This document shows positions 42,470 through 50,780 of a stretch of DNA of 64,000 bases, in pieces; within the stretch, counting starts at the first letter, position 1, and each line of letters begins with the position of its first letter. Made by a program: the position numbers and the translations under genes. Below the pieces are notes generated by a model. It saw only the letters and a program-made list of their open reading frames with translations, did no database searches and had not been told where the DNA came from. Source of the stretch: Geminicoccus roseus DSM 18922 (lineage in GTDB: Bacteria; Pseudomonadota; Alphaproteobacteria; Geminicoccales; Geminicoccaceae); NCBI RefSeq assembly GCF_000427665.1, contig NZ_KE386572.1, positions 62,001 through 126,000 of the forward strand, given 5' to 3'.

Positions 42470-42795
42470 CCCTGCTCTCCGGCCGGACGCGGGCGATCAA
42501 CGGGCGCGGCCGCAAGCTCGCGGCCTTCGGCGGACGGATGCCCCGGCAGCACCCCGGTCCGGAAGATCTCGTGGCTCACCGTGTCGCGCTCCACCAGGAA
42601 CCACTGGCCGCACCCGCCGGCATGGCACCAGAGCTCCTGCTGCCGGCCGCGCCGGTTGTGGCGCTCGTACAGGTAGCCTGCCCAGGCACGGTCGTCGGCG
42701 CTGTCCGGATCCGGGCGGCGCACCGTCGCCTCCACCCCGAACTTGAACTCGGTCTCATCCCGGGGTCCGCACCAGGGACAGGCGATCGACAGCAT
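42466..42795 (-). CDS. soxD: Sarcosine oxidase delta subunit
   Basis: A 109-residue zinc-binding subunit. Cys6, Cys9, His58 and Cys62 reproduce the SoxD zinc site (CPWCG, CHAGGCGQWF), and Y-ERHNRRG plus WFLVERDT complete the family pattern. It is the first sox gene here. In the usual soxBDAG order soxB would lie directly upstream, but the next gene upstream encodes an unrelated secreted protein. Confidence 0.93.
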   Translation of the reverse strand: MLSIACPWCGPRDETEFKFGVEATVRRPDPDSADDRAWAGYLYERHNRRGRQQELWCHAGGCGQWFLVERDTVSHEIFRTGVLPGHPSAEGRELAAAPVDRPRPAGEQG

Positions 42796-42910
42796 CCCAC
42801 CTCCACATGCCCGTAAGAGCCGGCCGTCCGGCAGGGCGCATGCCTCCCGGCGATGGCGGCGGAGGCTAGAGTCAGCGCGCGGATTCTGCCAGAGGCGGCG
42901 ACACGTCCCA

Positions 42911-43702
42911 TCACTCCGAGCGCGGCCGCGCCTCGTGCCGCTGCACCCGCCGGCCGTCATGCCAGTCATAGATCAGCCAGCAGCCCTGCCCGTCCGCCAG
43001 GTCCGGGCAGTGGGCGTCCGGCACCGAGATCGCCACGTCGATCCCCCCGGCGAACACTTCCGGGCCGCTGCCGGTGGTGGTGATCGGCTGGAACTTCTCG
43101 CTGGAGACCGCGATGTCGATCCGGCAGCCCCCTTCGCCGCAGAAGGCCTCGGTGGGGGCGGTGCAGTCCAGGGTCCGGGTGTCCAGGAGGTAGTCGGTGA
43201 CCCCGTCCTCGTCGAAGTCGCGCGAGGTGATCACCGGCCGGCTGCCGCCATCGACCAGGCCGCCGCCCAGCCTGCGGCAGCGATCGGCATAGCCGGCCAG
43301 CGTCGCGGCCACCCTTGGCGGCAGGCCGTCGGCCGCGGCCGGCGCGGGTTCCTCGCCAAGCCGGGCAAGGCTGGTCCGGATCCGCTCCTGGAGCAGGGCG
43401 ATGCGGGCCTGGTAGGCGTCGCGCAGGCAGGCGGGCTTCTCGCCGCAGGCGGCCCGCTCCTGCCGGAACGATGCCTGGTCGGGTGGGGCCGCTTTAGCCG
43501 GCAGCGCCCCATAGGCGAAGTCCAGCCCGCGCAGCTCGCCGTCCAGCGCCGCCAGCTCCGGGCTGGCGCACACCGCCGCCGGTCCGGCGCCGTCCCCCGA
43601 AGCGCAGTCCGGGGCAGCTGGACCGGCGGACGTCCACGGCAGCCAGAACGCTGCGACCAACGCCACAACCAGCACCCAGCCCCGATGCAACGCCCACGCC
43701 AA
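42911..43702 (-). CDS. Secreted LprI-like (DUF1311) protein with a calcium-type loop, copy 1
   Basis: A 263-residue exported protein. It appears to start at TTG 43702, which has GGGGAGG six bases upstream, and continues into a signal peptide (WVLVVALVAAFWLPW). An LprI/DUF1311-like N-terminal domain follows (VCASPELAALDGELRGLDFAYG, CLRDAYQARIALLQERI). A C-terminal cysteine-rich domain carries DFDEDGVTDYLLDT, a DxDxDG calcium-binding-type loop, and ends HCPDLADGQGCWLIYDW--GRRVQRHEARP. It resembles the protein at 45760-46557 throughout. LprI proteins inhibit lysozyme; whether this one does is unknown. It diverges from ftsH. Confidence 0.8.
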   Translation of the reverse strand: MAWALHRGWVLVVALVAAFWLPWTSAGPAAPDCASGDGAGPAAVCASPELAALDGELRGLDFAYGALPAKAAPPDQASFRQERAACGEKPACLRDAYQARIALLQERIRTSLARLGEEPAPAAADGLPPRVAATLAGYADRCRRLGGGLVDGGSRPVITSRDFDEDGVTDYLLDTRTLDCTAPTEAFCGEGGCRIDIAVSSEKFQPITTTGSGPEVFAGGIDVAISVPDAHCPDLADGQGCWLIYDWHDGRRVQRHEARPRSE

Positions 43703-43901
43703 TTCCCGCCTCCCCGCCGATGGCCCGAAGCCACGCCCGCCGCTTAAACGAGCCGGCGGCAGGCTAGACAGGCAGGCCCCGGCCTTCCAGCGGACTTGGC
43801 GTCGCCGGCCTGGCGGAACGAGCGCAGCCGCCATGACTATGCTATCGCTGCAGGTGCCGAACCGCTTCGGGCGGGGTGCCGCCCTTCCGGGAGAAGCCGT
43901 G

Positions 43902-45743
43902 ATGCCCAAGGGGACGCAGTTCAACATCTGGTACTGGATCGCCGCGCTGCTGGGCATCCTGTTCATCCAGTACCTGTACGCCTCCGCCCAGTCGGTGGCG
44001 CCGGTGCTCTACAGCGACTTCGAGCAGTACCTGCGCGACGGCCGGGTCGCCGAGGTGGCGATCTCCGACAACTTCATCCGGGGCGAGCTGCGCGAACCGC
44101 TGCCGGGCGGCCAGACCCGCTTCACCACCACCCGGGTCGATCCGGACTTCGCCGAGCAGCTGCAGAAATACAATGTCCGCTTCACCGGCCAGATCGAGAG
44201 CACGTTCCTCTCCGACCTGCTCTCCTGGGTCCTGCCGGTGCTCCTGTTCTTCGGCCTGTGGATGTTCCTGCTCCGGCGCATGGGCGGCGGGATCGGCGGC
44301 GGGCTGATGCAGATCGGCAAGAGCCGGGCCAAGGTCTATGTCGAGACCGACACCAAGGTGACCTTCGACGACGTGGCCGGGGTCGACGAGGCCAAGGACG
44401 AGCTGAAGGAGATCGTGGCCTTCCTGCGCAACCCCGGGGATTACGGCCGGCTCGGCGGCCACATGCCCAAGGGCGTGCTGCTGGTGGGCCCGCCCGGCAC
44501 CGGCAAGACCATGCTGGCCAAGGCGGTGGCGGGCGAGGCCAGGGTCCCGTTCTTCTCGATCTCCGGCTCGGAATTCGTCGAGATGTTCGTGGGCGTGGGG
44601 GCCGCCCGGGTCCGCGACCTGTTCGAGCAGGCCCGCGCCAAGGCCCCGGCGATCATCTTCATCGACGAGTTGGACGCGCTGGGCCGCGCCCGCGGCATCG
44701 GCCCGATGATGGGCGGCCATGACGAGAAGGAGCAGACCCTGAACCAGCTCCTGGTCGAGCTGGACGGGTTCGACAGCTCCAGCGGCCTGGTCCTGCTGGC
44801 CGCGACCAACCGCCCGGAGATCCTGGACCCGGCCCTGCTGCGCGCCGGCCGGTTCGACCGCCAGGTCCTGGTCGACCGCCCGGACAAGGTCGGCCGCGTC
44901 CAGATCCTCGAGGTCTACCTGCGCAAGTCCAAGCTCGGCACCGACGTCGATCCGGAGAAGGTGGCGGCCCTCACCCCGGGCTTCACCGGCGCCGACCTCG
45001 CCAACCTGGTCAACGAGGCCACCCTGCTCGCCACCCGCCGCAGCGGCGACGCGGTGACCATGGAGGACTTCAACAACGCCATCGAGCGGATTGTGGCCGG
45101 CCTGGAGAAGCGCAACCGCCTGCTCAACCCCCGCGAGCGCGAGATCGTCGCCTATCACGAGATGGGCCATGCCCTGGTGGCCATGGCGCTGCCCGGCCTG
45201 GACGTCGTCCACAAGGTGTCGATCATCCCGCGCGGCGTGGGCGCTCTCGGCTACACCATCCAGCGGCCGACCGAGGACCGGTTCCTGATGACCCGCGAGG
45301 AGCTGGAGAACAAGATGGCCGGCCTATTGGGCGGCCGCGCCGCCGAGTGGATCGTGTTCCACCACCTCTCCACCGGCGCTGCCGACGATCTGGCCCGGGT
45401 CACCGACATCGCCCGGGCAATGGTGACCCGCTACGGCATGTCCGAGAAGCTCGGCCATGTCGCGCTGGAAAAGGACCAGCGCTCCCTGCTCACCCCCAAC
45501 CCGATGGCCGGCGGCCCGCAGGAGCACGACTTCTCCGACCGCACCGCCGCGGCGATCGACGACGAGGTCCGCCGGATCGTGGACGCCGCCTTCGACCGCA
45601 CCGTCGCCATCCTCACCGAGCGGCGCCAGCTCCTGGAGAAGACCGCCCGCGCCCTTCTGGAGAAGGAGACGCTGGACGAGGCCCAGCTGCGCGCCCTGGT
45701 CGGCGCGCCGGCCCCCGTCCCGCCGCAGCCGGTCGCCGTGTGA
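43902..45743 (+). CDS. ftsH: ATP-dependent zinc metalloprotease FtsH
   Basis: Membrane-anchored AAA protease of 613 residues. Two N-terminal helices ([21 protein letters not shown] and [23 protein letters not shown]) flank a periplasmic domain. Walker A GPPGTGKT is at 196-203, Walker B follows as [11 protein letters not shown], then the second-region-of-homology [21 protein letters not shown], and the zinc motif HEMGH at 419-423. GGGAG precedes ATG 43902. The pore loop region and the [22 protein letters not shown] block are intact. The C-terminus ends in alanine/proline. It is bracketed by two paralogous secreted-protein genes on the other strand, so this may be a second, specialised FtsH rather than the housekeeping copy. 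Confidence 0.95.
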   Translation: MPKGTQFNIWYWIAALLGILFIQYLYASAQSVAPVLYSDFEQYLRDGRVAEVAISDNFIRGELREPLPGGQTRFTTTRVDPDFAEQLQKYNVRFTGQIESTFLSDLLSWVLPVLLFFGLWMFLLRRMGGGIGGGLMQIGKSRAKVYVETDTKVTFDDVAGVDEAKDELKEIVAFLRNPGDYGRLGGHMPKGVLLVGPPGTGKTMLAKAVAGEARVPFFSISGSEFVEMFVGVGAARVRDLFEQARAKAPAIIFIDELDALGRARGIGPMMGGHDEKEQTLNQLLVELDGFDSSSGLVLLAATNRPEILDPALLRAGRFDRQVLVDRPDKVGRVQILEVYLRKSKLGTDVDPEKVAALTPGFTGADLANLVNEATLLATRRSGDAVTMEDFNNAIERIVAGLEKRNRLLNPREREIVAYHEMGHALVAMALPGLDVVHKVSIIPRGVGALGYTIQRPTEDRFLMTREELENKMAGLLGGRAAEWIVFHHLSTGAADDLARVTDIARAMVTRYGMSEKLGHVALEKDQRSLLTPNPMAGGPQEHDFSDRTAAAIDDEVRRIVDAAFDRTVAILTERRQLLEKTARALLEKETLDEAQLRALVGAPAPVPPQPVAV

Positions 45744-45759
45744 GCGATCCGGCCAGGGC

Positions 45760-46557
45760 TCAGTCCGGCTGCGGCCGCGCCTCGTGCCGCAGGCCGGGCT
45801 TGCCGTCCTGCCAGGCATAGACGGCCCAGCAGGCCTGGCCGGCCTGGAGGTCCGGGCAGTGCTCCTTGGACACCCAGAGCTCGACCTCGGCCAGCTTGCT
45901 CCCCTGCACCAGGGTCGGCTGCCCGCCCATCGCCGAAACCGGCTGGTAGCCCGCCGTCGAGGGCAGGATGTCGACCTGGCAGCCGGCATTGGCGCAGAAC
46001 GCGGTCGCCGACCCGGCGCATTGCAGGCCCTGGCTGTCCAGCAGGTAGTCGGCCTGCCCGTCGCCGTCGAGGTCGGCGGTGAGGATGTTCGGCTGGTCGC
46101 CCCCGGCCTCCAGCTTGCCGCCAAGCTCGGTGCACTGGCCGGCATAGCCGTCGATGACCTTCTGCACGCCCTCGGGCAGCGCCGGCGCCGCCGGCTCCGT
46201 CGTCGCCAGGTCGCCCAGGCCGTCCTTCACGGCGGTCTTCAGCGCCTTGATGCGGGCCTCGTACAGCCCGGTCAGGCAGCCGGTGTCGGCGCCGCAGGCG
46301 GCACGCTCCTCCAGGAACTTGACCGCCTCGTCATGGCGGACGCCGCTCATGCCCATCATCAGCGGGTACTGCTCGTAGGCGAACCAGAGCCCGCCCATCT
46401 CGCTGTCCAGCGCCGAGAGCGAGGGATCCGCGCATACCGCCCGCTCGTCCGGCTTCGCCGCCTTGCCGCAGTCGAAGCTCGCCGCGCCCGCCGGCGGCGT
46501 CGCCAGGCCGAACGCCGCCGCCAGCGCCACAACCGGCAGAACCTTCCCGATCACCAC
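45760..46557 (-). CDS. Secreted LprI-like (DUF1311) protein with a calcium-type loop, copy 2
   Basis: A 265-residue paralogue of the 42911-43702 protein. GGGAGG precedes a GTG start at 46557, and a signal peptide ends at GAA-SFDC. An LprI-like domain follows (VCADPSLSALDSEMGGLWFAYE, CLTGLYEARIKALK). A C-terminal domain with DLDGDGQADYLLDS, a textbook DxDxDG loop, ends HCPDLQAGQACWAVYAW--GKPGLRHEARP. Cysteines occur at matching positions in both copies and probably form disulfides in the periplasm. It converges on ftsH, 16 bases away. Function unknown. Confidence 0.8.
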   Translation of the reverse strand: MVIGKVLPVVALAAAFGLATPPAGAASFDCGKAAKPDERAVCADPSLSALDSEMGGLWFAYEQYPLMMGMSGVRHDEAVKFLEERAACGADTGCLTGLYEARIKALKTAVKDGLGDLATTEPAAPALPEGVQKVIDGYAGQCTELGGKLEAGGDQPNILTADLDGDGQADYLLDSQGLQCAGSATAFCANAGCQVDILPSTAGYQPVSAMGGQPTLVQGSKLAEVELWVSKEHCPDLQAGQACWAVYAWQDGKPGLRHEARPQPD

Positions 46558-46660
46558 GAAGCACCTCCCGTAGCTTGCAAGGGCGCCACCATGCCCTCGG
46601 CTCCGCGCCAATCCAATGACATTCAACAGACATGCTGTTGTGAATCGCGCCGCCTGGGGC

Positions 46661-47005
46661 TCAGCCATGCAATTCCCTGGAGTCGCCCGGGGCCTCGTCC
46701 CTCTCCTCCATGCCGTAGTCGCGCATCACCGCCGCCACCCGCAGCCGGTAGTCCGCGAACACCTTGGTGCGGCCCGCCGCCTGCGCCAGCCGGTGCTTCT
46801 CGGTCCGGCGCCAGCGCATCACCGCCTCCTCGTCCCGCCAGAACGACAGCGACAGGAGCTTGCCCGGCTGCTTCAGGCTCTCGAACCGCTCCACCGAGAT
46901 GAACCCGTCCACCTGCTCCAGGACCGGGGTCAGCGATGCCGCGATCTCCAGGTAGTTCTCCAGGTGCCCGCGGCGCGGAATGACCTCGAAGATCACCGCG
47001 ATCAT
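46661..47005 (-). CDS. Antibiotic biosynthesis monooxygenase (ABM) domain protein
   Basis: A 114-residue dimeric ferredoxin-like (ABM) protein: MIAVIFEVIPRRGHLENYL, VDGFISVERFESLKQPGKLLSLSFWRDEEAVMRWR, HRLAQAAGR--VFADYRLRVA. Members degrade haem, oxidise quinols or simply bind small molecules. The conserved Asn of haem-degrading IsdG types is not seen. It diverges from an ArsR-type regulator across 146 bases containing a strong palindrome, so the regulator probably controls it. Confidence 0.85.
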   Translation of the reverse strand: MIAVIFEVIPRRGHLENYLEIAASLTPVLEQVDGFISVERFESLKQPGKLLSLSFWRDEEAVMRWRRTEKHRLAQAAGRTKVFADYRLRVAAVMRDYGMEERDEAPGDSRELHG

Positions 47006-47129
47006 CGGCCCTGCCCCCAGATGGCCGGGGCGGGGCCGGGTGCGGCCCGGCTGGGAATGCGGCAAGCGGGAATCATGGTCGACTTCTCCTCGGCTGGTCG
47101 CTCTGGTTGTAGCGGCTTGCCCGGCTGGG

Positions 47130-47153
47130 ATGCTTCGATCATCATCGTAGCAT
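47130..47153. promoter_or_regulatory. 24-bp palindromic operator overlapping the ArsR start codon
   Basis: ATGCTtCGAT-CATC-ATCGtAGCAT has two perfect five-base and four-base arm pairs in phase. Its last two bases are the first two of the regulator's ATG. It lies between the divergent ABM and ArsR genes and is the obvious binding site for the regulator. It leaves no room for a ribosome-binding site, so the regulator mRNA may be leaderless. Confidence 0.72.
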
Positions 47154-47838
47154 GAGAGCTGGCCCCGACATCGCCCGCGTCGCCGCCCTGTTGGGGGACC
47201 CGGCGCGCGCCAACATGCTGACCGCCCTGCTGGACGGGGGAACCCTCACCGCCGGCGAACTGGCCCGCCAGGCAGGCGTCACCGCGCAGACCGCCAGCTC
47301 GCATCTGGCCAGGCTGCAGGACGGCGGCCTGGTCGCCAGCCGCCGCCAGGGCCGCCACCACTATTTCAGCCTGTCCGACCACGATGTCGGCGCGATCCTG
47401 GAAAGCCTGATGGGCCTGGCCGACCGGATCGGCCACCAGCGGGCACGACCTGGACCGAAGGATCCTGCCCTGCGCCAGGCCCGGGTCTGCTACGACCATC
47501 TGGCCGGCACCATGGCCGTGGCGATGCTGGATTCGATGCTGGCCCAGCGCCTGGTCCATTCTCCGGGCGACGATCTCGTCCTGACCGACCAGGGGAGCGC
47601 CTTTATCGGCCGGCTCGGCATCGACCTGCCTTTCCTCGCCCGGTCGCGCCGGCCGCTCTGCCGGACCTGCCTGGACTGGAGCGTGCGCCGTCCGCATCTG
47701 GCCGGCGGCCTGGGCGCCGCCCTGCTGACCCGGTTCAGCGAACTCGGCTGGGCGTCCCGGCAGGCAGGCTCGCGGGTCGTGACCTTCACGCCCCTCGGGC
47801 AGGAAGCGTTCGCCCGCCTGTTCCCGCCGGCTGCCTGA
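47152..47838 (+). CDS. ArsR-type winged-helix repressor
   Basis: A 228-residue regulator. The N-terminal ArsR-like winged helix is clear (IARVAALLGDPARANMLTALLDGG, LTAGELARQAGVTAQTASSHLARLQDGGLV, RQGRHHYFSL). The C-terminal 110 residues form an extra domain ending CRTCLDWSVRRPHLAGGLGAALL and FTPLGQEAF, found in ArsR proteins that flank ABM genes. The paired cysteines could bind metal or sense redox. A palindrome overlaps its start codon. A BtuF-like gene follows 12 bases later. Confidence 0.87.
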   Translation: MRAGPDIARVAALLGDPARANMLTALLDGGTLTAGELARQAGVTAQTASSHLARLQDGGLVASRRQGRHHYFSLSDHDVGAILESLMGLADRIGHQRARPGPKDPALRQARVCYDHLAGTMAVAMLDSMLAQRLVHSPGDDLVLTDQGSAFIGRLGIDLPFLARSRRPLCRTCLDWSVRRPHLAGGLGAALLTRFSELGWASRQAGSRVVTFTPLGQEAFARLFPPAA

Positions 47839-47850
47839 GACGCCTGCCCG

Positions 47851-48630
47851 ATGCGCCGCTTCCCGCCGGAACGGATCGTGTGCCTGACCGACGAGACGGT
47901 CGAGACCCTCTACCTCCTGGGCGAGCAGGACCGGATCGTGGGCGTTTCCGGCCATGCCGTCCGCCCGCCGGGCGTCCGCCGGGACAAGCCCCGGGTGTCG
48001 TCGTTCCTTTCCGCGGACCTGCCGAAGATCCAGGCCCTGCAGCCCGACCTCGTGCTGGCGTTCTCCGACGTCCAGGCGACGACCGTGGCGGAGATCGCCC
48101 GCGCCGGGCTGGCGGTCCACCTGTTCAACCAGCGCGACATCGCCGGCATCCTGGCGATGATCCGCACGCTCGGTGCCCTGGTCGGCTGTCCCGCCCGGGC
48201 CGAGGCGCTGGCAGGCTCGCTGGAGGAGCGGATCGCCGCCATCGCGGCGCGCACCGGAGCGGCGGCGGCACGGCCGAGGGTCTATTTCGAGGAATGGGAC
48301 GATCCCCTGATCTTCGGGATCGGCTGGGTGTCGGAACTGATCGAGGTGGCCGGCGGCGCCGACGTGTTCGCCGGACGGCGCGGCCGGCCGGCGTCCCGCG
48401 ATCGCGTCGTACGGCCCGAGGAGGTCGTCGCCGAAGCGCCGGACCTGATCCTGGCTTCCTGGTGCGGCCGCAAGGTGGTGCCGGCCAGGATCGCCGCCCG
48501 GCCGGGCTGGGAACGGATGCCGGCGGTGCGGGCCGGCCGGATCGCCGCGATCCCTTCCTCGCTGATCCTCCAGCCGGGCCCGGCCGCCCTCACCGAGGGC
48601 CTGGACGCGCTGGTCTCCGCCATCGCCTGA
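47851..48630 (+). CDS. BtuF/FepB-like periplasmic-binding-fold protein without a signal peptide
   Basis: A 259-residue protein with the class III binding-protein fold: RIVCLTDETVETLYLLGEQDRIVGV, PKIQALQPDLVLAFSDVQATTVAEIARAGLAVHLFNQRDI, RPRVYFEEWDDPLIFGIGWVSELIEVAGG. Cobalamin-binding BtuF is the nearest match. It begins MRRFPPERIVCL with no hydrophobic segment, so it should stay in the cytoplasm, unlike true transport receptors. No permease or ATPase gene accompanies it. Such soluble BtuF-like proteins may bind a corrinoid or haem-like ligand inside the cell. Confidence 0.85.
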   Translation: MRRFPPERIVCLTDETVETLYLLGEQDRIVGVSGHAVRPPGVRRDKPRVSSFLSADLPKIQALQPDLVLAFSDVQATTVAEIARAGLAVHLFNQRDIAGILAMIRTLGALVGCPARAEALAGSLEERIAAIAARTGAAAARPRVYFEEWDDPLIFGIGWVSELIEVAGGADVFAGRRGRPASRDRVVRPEEVVAEAPDLILASWCGRKVVPARIAARPGWERMPAVRAGRIAAIPSSLILQPGPAALTEGLDALVSAIA

Positions 48631-48714
48631 GCCGATCCGTCCCATGCAACGGCAAGGCCGCCTCGCCGGTTGTCGCGGCATGACCGCGACCGCCCACACG
48701 GAGGCCATGTCCCC

Positions 48715-49497
48715 ATGCGATCGATTGATCCTCGCCCGCTGCTTCTGCCCTCCCTCCTCCTGACGCTCGCCGCCTGCACCGGCGGAGCGCCCGTGCCGCC
48801 GTCGGTGGCGCCGGATGGGCGTCCCGAGAGCACCCGGACCGACCTCCTGGAGGCAGGCGCCACCGCCCTGCAGACCGACGCGCCGGTCGACGCCATGGAC
48901 ATCTACCTGGTGGGCTTCCACCCGATGAAGGACGATCCCGGCCACCAGATGGAAGCCCACCACTTCTGCCGGCAGGTGAACGAGGACTTCGCCCAGTGCG
49001 CCCTGTTCGACGGCAACACCGCCGACGCCAACCTGAACGGGCTGGAATACATCATTTCCGAGCGCCTGTTCGAGCAGCTTCCGCAAGAGGAGCGCCAGTA
49101 CTGGCATCCGCACAATGGCGAGATCCTGTCCGGCCAGCTGGTGGCGCCCAACCTGCCCGAGGTCGCGGAGCACGAGCTGATGGAGGCCAAGATGAACAGC
49201 TACGGGAAGACCTGGCACACCTGGCGGTCCGAGCATGGCACCGGTCCGGGCGACCAGATCCCGCTGGGTCCTCCCATGCTGGCCTGGTCGTTCAACCGGG
49301 ACGGCGAAGCCCGCCCGGAGCTGATCGAGGCCCGCGACCAGGACATGGGCATCTCCACGTCGGAGCGCCGCGCCGCCCGCCAGGACCTGGTCCCTCTGGC
49401 ACAGCCCCAGGAAGGGGTGGATGCCCTGCAGGGCGCGTTCCCGCGGCCGACCACCGCCATCCCGGGCGTGGTCGACAAGAACGACGCCGCCCGCTGA
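48715..49497 (+). CDS. OBAP/DUF1264-type lipoprotein
   Basis: A 260-residue protein with a lipoprotein signal (LLLPSLLLTLAAC, lipobox LAAC). The oil-body-associated-protein (DUF1264) domain follows: VGFHPMKDDPGHQMEAHHFCRQVNEDFAQCALFDG, NLNGLEYIISERLFEQLP, WHPHNGEILSGQLVAP and HTWRSEHG. In plants the family coats oil bodies; in bacteria its role is unknown. GGAGG lies 11 bases before the ATG at 48715. It is an isolated gene followed by a GC-rich hairpin. Confidence 0.87.
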   Translation: MRSIDPRPLLLPSLLLTLAACTGGAPVPPSVAPDGRPESTRTDLLEAGATALQTDAPVDAMDIYLVGFHPMKDDPGHQMEAHHFCRQVNEDFAQCALFDGNTADANLNGLEYIISERLFEQLPQEERQYWHPHNGEILSGQLVAPNLPEVAEHELMEAKMNSYGKTWHTWRSEHGTGPGDQIPLGPPMLAWSFNRDGEARPELIEARDQDMGISTSERRAARQDLVPLAQPQEGVDALQGAFPRPTTAIPGVVDKNDAAR

Positions 49498-49508
49498 GCG
49501 GTCCGTTC

Positions 49509-49540
49509 GCCGGGCGGGACGACGCCCTCGCCCGCCCGGC
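49509..49540 (+). terminator. GC-rich hairpin after the OBAP gene
   Basis: A perfect 10-bp inverted repeat GCCGGGCGGG/CCCGCCCGGC with a 12-base loop lies 11 bases after the stop codon. No T-run follows. It is probably an end-of-gene hairpin. Confidence 0.55.
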
Positions 49541-49613
49541 AAGGCCGAAGCCGCGGCCGAGTAGGCGTTTCTGATGCGAAAACTCTTGCATTGCACCTGC
49601 CTGTCGTCGTCCC

Positions 49614-49636
49614 ACGGAGGAGGAAGGGTCCTCCGT
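49614..49636 (+). promoter_or_regulatory. 8-bp hairpin in the hrcA leader
   Basis: ACGGAGGA and TCCTCCGT form a perfect stem around a seven-base loop, 64 bases before the hrcA ATG. I found no CIRCE element (TTAGCACTC-N9-GAGTGCTAA) in the 200 bases upstream. CTTGCA at 49585 could be a heat-shock (RpoH-type) -35, but no good -10 follows. Confidence 0.35.
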
Positions 49637-49700
49637 TGACGAGGCCCGCTCCGATTCCCACATCCGGCTTGGCCAATGGCCGGCCCATGCTTCGGAAACG

Positions 49701-50780
49701 ATGATCACCGAACTGAACAGTCGATCCCGACAGATCTTTCGCCAGATCGTCGACGCCTATGTGACGACCGGGGAACCGGTCGGGTCGCGGACGATCGCGC
49801 GCAAGCTCGACGAGCGGCTCTCGCCCGCGACGATCCGCAACGTGATGGCCGACCTGGAGGATGCCGGCCTCCTGTTCGCGCCGCACACCTCGGCCGGCCG
49901 GCTGCCGACCGCGGCGGGCCTGCGCCTCTATGTCGACGGCCTGCTCGAGGTCGGCAACATCGGCGACGAGGACAAGCGCAGCATCCGGGCGCAGTGCGTG
50001 GGCACGGGCAAGAGCCTGGAGGCGGTGCTGGGCGACGCCACCGAGGCGCTGTCTGGCCTGACCCGCCATGCCGGGCTGGTGGCGGCCCCGGCCAGCGACC
50101 GGCCGTTCCGCCATGTCGAGTTCGTGTCGCTGGGCCCGGGCCGCGCCCTGGTGGTCACGGTCACCGATCATGGCATGGTCGAGAACCGGATCATCGACGT
50201 GCCGCTCGGCATGCCGCAGACCTCCCTGGTGGAGGCCGGCAACTACATGACCGCCCGCCTGTCCGGGCGGAGCTTCGCCGAGGCGCGGATCCAGGTCCAC
50301 GAGGAGATCGAGGCACGCCGCGCCGAGATCGACGAGGTGACCCAGCGGGTGGTCGAGGCGGGGCTCGCCACCTGGGTGAAGCCCGGCGGCGACAGCGACG
50401 GGTTCCTGATCGTGCGCGGCCAGTCCAAGCTGCTGGAGGACGTCCAGAACCTGGTCGAGCTGGAACGGGTGCGGCACCTGTTCGAGACCCTGGAAACCCG
50501 CAAGAACCTGCTGCGCCTGGTGGAGGCCGCCCAGAGCGGCAACGGGGTGCAGATCTTCATCGGCGCGGAAAACGAACTTTTCGGCCTGTCCGGCTGCTCC
50601 ATGGTGATCGCGCCCTACCGCGCGCCATCGCCGGACCAGTCGCAGTCGGCCGTGGTGGGGGCGATCGGCGTGATCGGCCCGACCCGGATGAATTATGCGC
50701 GGATCATCCCGATGGTGGACTACACCGCCCGGGTGGTCAGCCGCATGCTCGGTCACCATGACAACGGAAGCAGGGAATGA
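49701..50780 (+). CDS. hrcA: Heat-inducible transcription repressor HrcA
   Basis: Represses chaperone operons through the CIRCE element; a 359-residue dimeric repressor. The N-terminal winged helix (SRQIFRQIVDAYVTTGEPVGSRTIARKL, LSPATIRNVMADLEDAGLLFAPHTSAGRLPT) and the GAF-like C-terminal half (VFIGAENELFGLSGCSMV-type block near residue 290, IGVIGPTRMNYARIIPMVDYTARVVSRML) are complete. It overlaps grpE by ATGA. No CIRCE is visible upstream, so its targets are probably groESL elsewhere. Confidence 0.97.
   Translation: MITELNSRSRQIFRQIVDAYVTTGEPVGSRTIARKLDERLSPATIRNVMADLEDAGLLFAPHTSAGRLPTAAGLRLYVDGLLEVGNIGDEDKRSIRAQCVGTGKSLEAVLGDATEALSGLTRHAGLVAAPASDRPFRHVEFVSLGPGRALVVTVTDHGMVENRIIDVPLGMPQTSLVEAGNYMTARLSGRSFAEARIQVHEEIEARRAEIDEVTQRVVEAGLATWVKPGGDSDGFLIVRGQSKLLEDVQNLVELERVRHLFETLETRKNLLRLVEAAQSGNGVQIFIGAENELFGLSGCSMVIAPYRAPSPDQSQSAVVGAIGVIGPTRMNYARIIPMVDYTARVVSRMLGHHDNGSRE

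Noticed and set aside
39056-42676. A 1206-codon open frame opposite soxA
   Set aside because: Same reason: antisense of soxA and soxD, with low-complexity Arg, Pro and Gly content and no domain.
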